The notes beneath the pieces were generated by a model. The model did not search any database and was not told where the DNA came from. It saw only the letters and a program-made list of their open reading frames with translations. The position numbers and the translations under genes were made by a program. Positions 5,570 to 9,588 of a stretch of 9,588 nucleotides of DNA are shown here, in pieces; the stretch's first letter is position 1, and each line of letters starts with the position of its first letter. The stretch is from an uncultured Actinomycetes bacterium (GTDB lineage Bacteria > Actinomycetota > Thermoleophilia > Miltoncostaeales > Miltoncostaeaceae), in NCBI GenBank assembly GCA_903866425.1, contig CAIPNN010000193.1, positions 1-9,588 of the forward strand, written 5' to 3'.

Positions 5570-6690
5570 CCCTCGTGCACCCGCGCCACGCGCGGGCTCA
5601 CGGCACACGTGACTTCATACGGAATCGTGCCGCGCAGGCGCGCGATCTCGTCAGCGGTAATGCGATCGGTCCCCTGCGGCCCGATGATCACCACCTCCTC
5701 CCCACCCCGCTCGGTGGCCTCGGGGCCGAGGTCGACGGTGATGAGATCCATCGACACCGTGCCCACCACGGGCACCCGGCGGCCGCCCACGAGCACCTCA
5801 CCCCGGTTGGAGAGGTCGCGCGCAAAGCCGTCGGCGTACCCCACCGGGATGGTGCCGATCCAGGTACCGCGTGCCGCGCGCCAGGTGCGGCCGTACCCCA
5901 CGCTCTCCCGCGATGCGAAGTGCTTCACCAGCGACAGACGCGACGTCCACGACATCACCGGCACCAACTCGTCACTGATGGGGTCGCCACCGAATGGCGA
6001 GCAGCCGTACAGCGCGATACCGCACCGCACCATGTCGAGGCAGGCCCCGGCGTCACGCAGCGTGCCGGCGCTGTTGGCGGCGTGCACGGTGATGCCGGGA
6101 AATCGCTCACGGAATACCGGCACCAGCGCCTTGAAGCGCACCAACTGCTCACGCATGAACCCGGCGTCGGGGCCCTCGGTGGTATCGGCGGTGGCGAAGT
6201 GGGTCATGAGGCCCACCACGTCGGCGCCTGCCGCTGCTGCCGACTCAGCCAGCGCGAGGGCCGCGTCGGTGGGCACCCCAAGGCGCCCCATTCCGGTGTC
6301 AACCTCGATGTGCACGCGCGGCGCGTCGTCGCCGTCGGCGCACCCGGCCATGAGGCGTTCAAGCGCAGCCCCATCGCTGATTGCCACCTCACAGCGCTGA
6401 CGGATTGCCCGGGTGCAGGCCGACTCCGTGAGTGGGCTCATGATGAGGATGGTCACGTCGTCGAGGCCGGCCAGGCGCAGCTGCTCGGCCTCTTCCACGC
6501 TTGCCACGGCAAGGCTGGCCGCGCCTCCGGCCAGCGCCGCACGGGCGCATTCGGCTGCCCCGTGCCCATAGGCATCGGCTTTCACCACAGCCATGAGGGA
6601 CGCATCGCCCGCGGCACGGTCGAGCCGCGCCGCGTTGTGCCGAAGGGCCGTCAGATCAATGCGCGCGATGGATCGTGCGTCGCTGCTCAT
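5566..6690 (-). CDS. alr: Alanine racemase
   Basis: A PLP enzyme that interconverts L- and D-alanine, supplying D-Ala for peptidoglycan; cytoplasmic. Its 374 residues are typical. The PLP lysine is K37 in 'AVVKADAYGHG' (34-44). The second catalytic base is Y266 in 'GYGRTW' (265-270). Also visible are 'DTGMGRLG' (131-138), 'HAANSAGTL' (203-211), 'RCGIALYG' (222-229), whose Arg contacts the PLP pyridine nitrogen in the family, and the substrate-binding 'SMDL' (313-316). Odd point: residue 129, just before 'VDTGMGR', is Glu. In the well-studied Geobacillus enzyme the equivalent position is a carbamylated Lys that holds the active-site Arg. The ATG overlaps the nnr stop (ATGA, 6690-6687), and the stop overlaps the next gene (GTGA). 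Both point to translational coupling within one transcript. Confidence 0.96.
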   Translation of the reverse strand: MSSDARSIARIDLTALRHNAARLDRAAGDASLMAVVKADAYGHGAAECARAALAGGAASLAVASVEEAEQLRLAGLDDVTILIMSPLTESACTRAIRQRCEVAISDGAALERLMAGCADGDDAPRVHIEVDTGMGRLGVPTDAALALAESAAAAGADVVGLMTHFATADTTEGPDAGFMREQLVRFKALVPVFRERFPGITVHAANSAGTLRDAGACLDMVRCGIALYGCSPFGGDPISDELVPVMSWTSRLSLVKHFASRESVGYGRTWRAARGTWIGTIPVGYADGFARDLSNRGEVLVGGRRVPVVGTVSMDLITVDLGPEATERGGEEVVIIGPQGTDRITADEIARLRGTIPYEVTCAVSPRVARVHEG

Positions 6691-8165
6691 ACTGCGCGCG
6701 CCTCCGGAAGTGCCTCGATGATGTCGCTGGCGATGGTGCCATCTCCGCGCCCGGCCAGCACGCCTGCGCGGGCGTGCAGCGCAGCGCCTGCGACGGCTGC
6801 CGACCGCGCGCCCATGCCCCGTGCGAGCAGCGCGGCGATGACGCCCGTGAGCACATCGCCGGAACCCGCCGTGGCGAGGGCGGGGGTCCCCCCTTCGAGC
6901 ACCACCGGCGGGCGGCCCGGTGCGGCAATGATCGTGCCGGGGCCCTTAAGGAGGGCGACGTGGCCGGTGCCATCCGCCAGCCGTTGGGCGGCGTCGAGGC
7001 GCGCGGCCTCCACCTCGGCCCGCGAGATCCCGAGCAGGCGGGCCGCCTCCCCGCAGTGCGGGGTGATCACCGTGGCGTGCTGACGGTCGCGAAGCGGTGC
7101 GAGGTCGCTGCCCAGATGCCACAGCCCATCGGCGTCGAGCACCAGGGGCTGGCGGATACTGCGGGTGAGGTCGTGCACCAGCGCGGTGGTGGTGTCCTCG
7201 CGCCCCAGCCCGGGGCCCAGGGCCACCGCACCAACGCGTGCCAGTTGCCGATCGATTTCGTCGCGGTCGTTGCCCGAGATCATCACCTCGGGGGTCCAGG
7301 CGGCCACCTCGGCGCGCACGGATGGGGGAACACACCCCACCACGATGCCCGCGCCGGCCCGGAGCGCTGCGCGGGTCGACAGCCGCGCGGCCCCGCTCAT
7401 GCCCGGGGCGCCGGCGATCACCAGCACGCCACCGGCCGCGTACTTGTCATCGTCGACCCCGCGCTGCGGGATCGCCGTGACGGCGCCGTCATCAGCCAGC
7501 CACGCCGCCGGGTCGGGTTGAAGATCACGCGGGATGCCGATGTCGGCCACCACCACGCGACCCGCATGGCCACGGCCGGGGGCCACGCGCAGGCCCGGCA
7601 TATCACCGGCGAACGTGATGGTCACACGGGCGCGCAGGGCAGCGCCATCAACGCGCCCGGTGTCGGCATCCACGCCGGTTGGCACATCAAGGGCCACCAC
7701 CGGTGCACCCGAGGCGATGACGGCGGCCACGACCTCTCCGATGGCGCCACGGGGTGCACCTGACGTGCCTGTCCCGAGCATGGCGTCAATCACGACGGCG
7801 TCACCCGTGGCGATGTCGCCGGGGTCGGCGGTGACCACGGCGATGCCCATCTCCTCGGCGCGAGCGGCCATCGCAATGGCGTCCGGCGTCTCCGGGCGGC
7901 GGCCCCCGGGGAGTGCGACGGTCACGTCCCAGCCTGCCTCGGCCAGATGGCGCGCCACCACCCAGCCATCGCCCCCATTGTTCCCGGGGCCCGCAAGCAC
8001 GAGCGCCTGGGATACCGATGGGAAGGTGGCGAGGATCTCCCGCGAGGCCGCGAGGCCCGCCCGCTCCATGAGCATCTCGCCCGGAATACCCCCAGCGATG
8101 GCGCGCGCATCGGCGCTGCGCAGTGCGGCGGAGTCGAACAACGGTGTGAGGCCCGGAATGGTCAC
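6687..8165 (-). CDS. nnr: Bifunctional NAD(P)HX epimerase / ADP(ATP)-dependent NAD(P)HX dehydratase
   Basis: Repairs hydrated NADH and NADPH: the N-terminal YjeF_N domain epimerises R- and S-NAD(P)HX, and the C-terminal ribokinase-like domain dehydrates S-NAD(P)HX. The protein has 492 residues from GTG 8165, full length for the fused form. Epimerase: 'GPGNNGGDG' (59-67), 'DAMLGTG' (127-133) and 'LDVPTGVDADTG' (159-170). Dehydratase: 'KYAAGGVLVIAG' (241-252), 'LGPGLG' (316-321), 'LDADGL' (343-348), 'TPHCGEA' (368-374), 'LKGPGT' (406-411) and the anion-hole/catalytic 'GSGDVLTG' (434-441). Start choice: an in-frame ATG at 8174 lies three codons earlier but has no spaced ribosome site and lies in the -10 motif; GTG 8165 gives a family-like N-terminus. 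It follows acpS by 24 bases and overlaps alr (ATGA). The pairing with alr and acpS is a common bacterial arrangement. Confidence 0.95.
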   Translation of the reverse strand: MTIPGLTPLFDSAALRSADARAIAGGIPGEMLMERAGLAASREILATFPSVSQALVLAGPGNNGGDGWVVARHLAEAGWDVTVALPGGRRPETPDAIAMAARAEEMGIAVVTADPGDIATGDAVVIDAMLGTGTSGAPRGAIGEVVAAVIASGAPVVALDVPTGVDADTGRVDGAALRARVTITFAGDMPGLRVAPGRGHAGRVVVADIGIPRDLQPDPAAWLADDGAVTAIPQRGVDDDKYAAGGVLVIAGAPGMSGAARLSTRAALRAGAGIVVGCVPPSVRAEVAAWTPEVMISGNDRDEIDRQLARVGAVALGPGLGREDTTTALVHDLTRSIRQPLVLDADGLWHLGSDLAPLRDRQHATVITPHCGEAARLLGISRAEVEAARLDAAQRLADGTGHVALLKGPGTIIAAPGRPPVVLEGGTPALATAGSGDVLTGVIAALLARGMGARSAAVAGAALHARAGVLAGRGDGTIASDIIEALPEARAV

Positions 8166-8178
8166 GCCGCACATCCTA
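8166..8178 (-). promoter_or_regulatory. -10 element before nnr, leaderless geometry (internal operon promoter)
   Basis: On the minus strand TAGGAT (8178-8173) fits TAnnnT and is followed by exactly 7 bases and then GTG 8165, the same geometry as at 557 and 2774. The same bases could instead act as a weak Shine-Dalgarno (AGGA, 8 bases before the GTG). No -35 consensus is seen at the expected place inside acpS. Confidence 0.4.
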
Positions 8179-8189
8179 TTGACGTGGCG

Positions 8190-8561
8190 CTACGCCCCGC
8201 GCAGGATGGCCACGGCGGCGGCCATACCCCGCGAATGCGTGACCGACAGCAGCACCTCGACCACGCCCATGTCGGCGGCGCGCCTGAGGCAGCGCCCGGT
8301 GAGGATTGCCGTGGGCGCACCGCGGCCGCGCACCATCTCGGCCTCCTGCCAGCGGGTCATACCGATACCCAGCGCCTTGCCCACAGCCTCCTTGGCCGCG
8401 AAGCGTGCGGCGAAGTGCTGCGGGGGGAACTTGCGCGACATGCAGTACGCGCGCTCGGCCTCGGTGAAGCACCGCTCTGCGAACCTGGGCTGCCGCTCAA
8501 GCACCGCCGCCACACGGTCGATCTCGATCAGGTCGATGCCGACGCCCAGGATCTCGGCCAT
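8190..8561 (-). CDS. acpS: Holo-[acyl-carrier-protein] synthase
   Basis: Transfers 4'-phosphopantetheine from CoA to the serine of acyl carrier protein, activating fatty-acid synthesis. The 123 residues are normal for a trimeric AcpS. Motifs: 'GVGIDLIEIDRV' (6-17) with metal-binding D10, 'RFAAKEAVGKALG' (53-65) with metal ligand E58 and K57, and 'SVTHS' (106-110). The ATG at 8561 lies four bases after the glmS stop, so the two are very likely co-transcribed and coupled. It precedes nnr by 24 bases. Nothing is missing or unusual. Confidence 0.96.
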   Translation of the reverse strand: MAEILGVGIDLIEIDRVAAVLERQPRFAERCFTEAERAYCMSRKFPPQHFAARFAAKEAVGKALGIGMTRWQEAEMVRGRGAPTAILTGRCLRRAADMGVVEVLLSVTHSRGMAAAVAILRGA

Positions 8562-8565
8562 CAGA

Positions 8566-9588
8566 TCACTCGACCGTGACGGTCTTGGCCAGGTTGCGTG
8601 GCTGATCGACGTTCAGGCCGCGTGCCCGCGCCACGGCGTAGGCGAACAACTGCAGCGGTACCACCGCGAGCACCGACGAGAGCAGCGGCAGCGTGCGGGG
8701 CACGAACAGCACGTCGTCGGCGTGTTCGCCGATCTCCTCGTTGCCCTCCGTTGCCACGGCGATCACCTGGGCCCCGCGGGCGCGCACCTCCTGGATGTTC
8801 GACACGACCTTGTCGAACACGTGGCCGTCGGTGGCCACCACGACCACAGGCGATCCATCGTCGAGCAGCGCGATCGGGCCGTGCTTCATCTCACCGGCCG
8901 GGTAGGCCTCGGTGGGCACGTACGAGATCTCCTTCAACTTCAGCGCGCCCTCGTACGACACAGGCATGCCCACGTGGCGGCCGAGATAGAGGAAGAACGG
9001 ACGCTCGGCATACTTCTCGCCCGCGGCGATGGCCGCATCGGCCGCCGGCGACTCGAGGTAGTCGGCAACCAGACCGGGCAGGCGCCGGATGTCCTCGCCC
9101 AGGTCGGCAACGCCCGATCCGGTGAGGGTGTGGCGCACCTGCCCCAACTTGAGCGCCAGCAACGCCAGGGCCATCACCTGCGCCACGTGCGTCTTGGTGG
9201 CGGCAACGCCGATCTCGAGGCCGGCGCGGGTGTACAGCACGCCGTCGGCATCGCGCACGGCCTGCGAACCCATGATGTTGGTGAGGGCCACCACGTGGGC
9301 GCCACGCTCTCGCGCCACGCGCATGGCCGCGAGGGTGTCGGCGGTCTCACCGCTCTGGGTGATGCCGATGACCAGGTCACCGGGGCCTGCCAGACAGGTG
9401 CGGTACCGGTACTCGCTGGCAACCTCGACGTGCACCGGGATACGCGCCCAGTCCTCGATGAGGTAGCGGCCCACGAGGCCCGCGTGGAATGAGGTGCCAC
9501 ACGCCACGATGTGGATGCGCTCCACGCGTGCGAGCGCGGCGTCGTCGAGACCGATGCCGTCGAGTGTCACGGTGCCGTCACGCGCCAG
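8566..9588 (-). CDS. glmS: Glutamine-fructose-6-phosphate aminotransferase, C-terminal isomerase part (5' end outside window)
   Basis: Makes glucosamine-6-phosphate from fructose-6-phosphate and glutamine, the entry into UDP-GlcNAc and peptidoglycan. Only the last 341 codons are present: the frame stays open to the right edge, so the N-terminal glutaminase domain lies beyond the window; the GTG at 9570 is an internal Val codon, not a start. Two SIS domains are visible. The first has 'VACGTSFHAG' and 'TQSGETADTL' (sugar-phosphate binding). The second has 'EGALKLKEISY' (the isomerase Glu region), 'EMKHGPIAL' (ring-opening His) and the C-terminal tail 'PRNLAKTVTVE', whose Lys matches the catalytic Lys near the end of E. 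coli GlmS. The gene ends in TGA four bases before acpS and heads the visible part of the minus-strand cluster. A glmS ribozyme or leader, if any, would be outside the window. Confidence 0.97.
   Translation of the reverse strand: MARDGTVTLDGIGLDDAALARVERIHIVACGTSFHAGLVGRYLIEDWARIPVHVEVASEYRYRTCLAGPGDLVIGITQSGETADTLAAMRVARERGAHVVALTNIMGSQAVRDADGVLYTRAGLEIGVAATKTHVAQVMALALLALKLGQVRHTLTGSGVADLGEDIRRLPGLVADYLESPAADAAIAAGEKYAERPFFLYLGRHVGMPVSYEGALKLKEISYVPTEAYPAGEMKHGPIALLDDGSPVVVVATDGHVFDKVVSNIQEVRARGAQVIAVATEGNEEIGEHADDVLFVPRTLPLLSSVLAVVPLQLFAYAVARARGLNVDQPRNLAKTVTVE

Noticed and set aside
4100..6400. A 766-codon open frame on the plus strand
   Set aside because: It lies antisense to the nucleotidyltransferase and alr genes, both of which carry full family motifs. 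Its translation is rich in Arg, His, Gly and Ala without any domain, as expected for a shadow frame in high-G+C DNA.
7534..9492. A 652-codon open frame on the plus strand
   Set aside because: Antisense to nnr, acpS and glmS, which are clearly coding. Low-complexity composition and no recognisable motif.

Overview
The window is visibly very G+C-rich, gene-dense DNA with many GTG starts, tiny intergenic gaps and several start/stop overlaps. The gene content (GlmS-AcpS-NnrDE-Alr order, a coiled-coil NlpC/P60 hydrolase of the actinobacterial cell-wall type, a PduO-type adenosyltransferase) suggests an actinobacterium, perhaps of the Thermoleophilia side. That placement is inference from recalled family resemblance and was not tested by a search. 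I see no rRNA, tRNA, CRISPR array, insertion sequence, integrase or phage gene.

Left part (1-2773): three exported proteins. A minus-strand gene running off the left edge (557 to 1) encodes a secreted protein with a GTG start. Divergently, a plus-strand gene (668-1726) encodes an exported coiled-coil NlpC/P60 peptidoglycan hydrolase. It converges, with a 13-base gap, on a minus-strand gene (2726-1740) for an exported HExxH metallopeptidase that resembles the anthrax lethal factor / Pro-Pro endopeptidase (M34, ATLF-like) family.

Middle (2774-3529): lgt, the lipoprotein diacylglyceryl transferase, lies divergent from the metallopeptidase and converges with the long minus-strand cluster. The two stop codons share the bases CTAG, and a perfect 16-bp palindrome lies just inside the lgt 3' end.

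Right part (3526-9588): a minus-strand cluster, in transcription order glmS (3' part only), acpS, nnr (NAD(P)HX repair), alr, a CCA-adding/poly(A) polymerase-family nucleotidyltransferase with an HD domain, and a PduO-type cobalamin adenosyltransferase. Junctions are a 4-base gap, a 24-base gap, an ATGA overlap, a GTGA overlap and a 43-base gap. The set supplies the GlcN-6-P and D-alanine branches of peptidoglycan precursor synthesis, carrier-protein activation, cofactor repair and tRNA maturation.

The most striking structure outside the genes is a repeated promoter geometry. At three GTG starts (557 minus, 2774 plus, 8165 minus) a -10-like hexamer sits exactly 7 bases before the GTG, as expected for leaderless mRNAs. 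I do not see a convincing undescribed multi-gene system here. The best candidates for a second look are the secreted M34-like peptidase, the promoter pattern, and active-site departures in Lgt and Alr.
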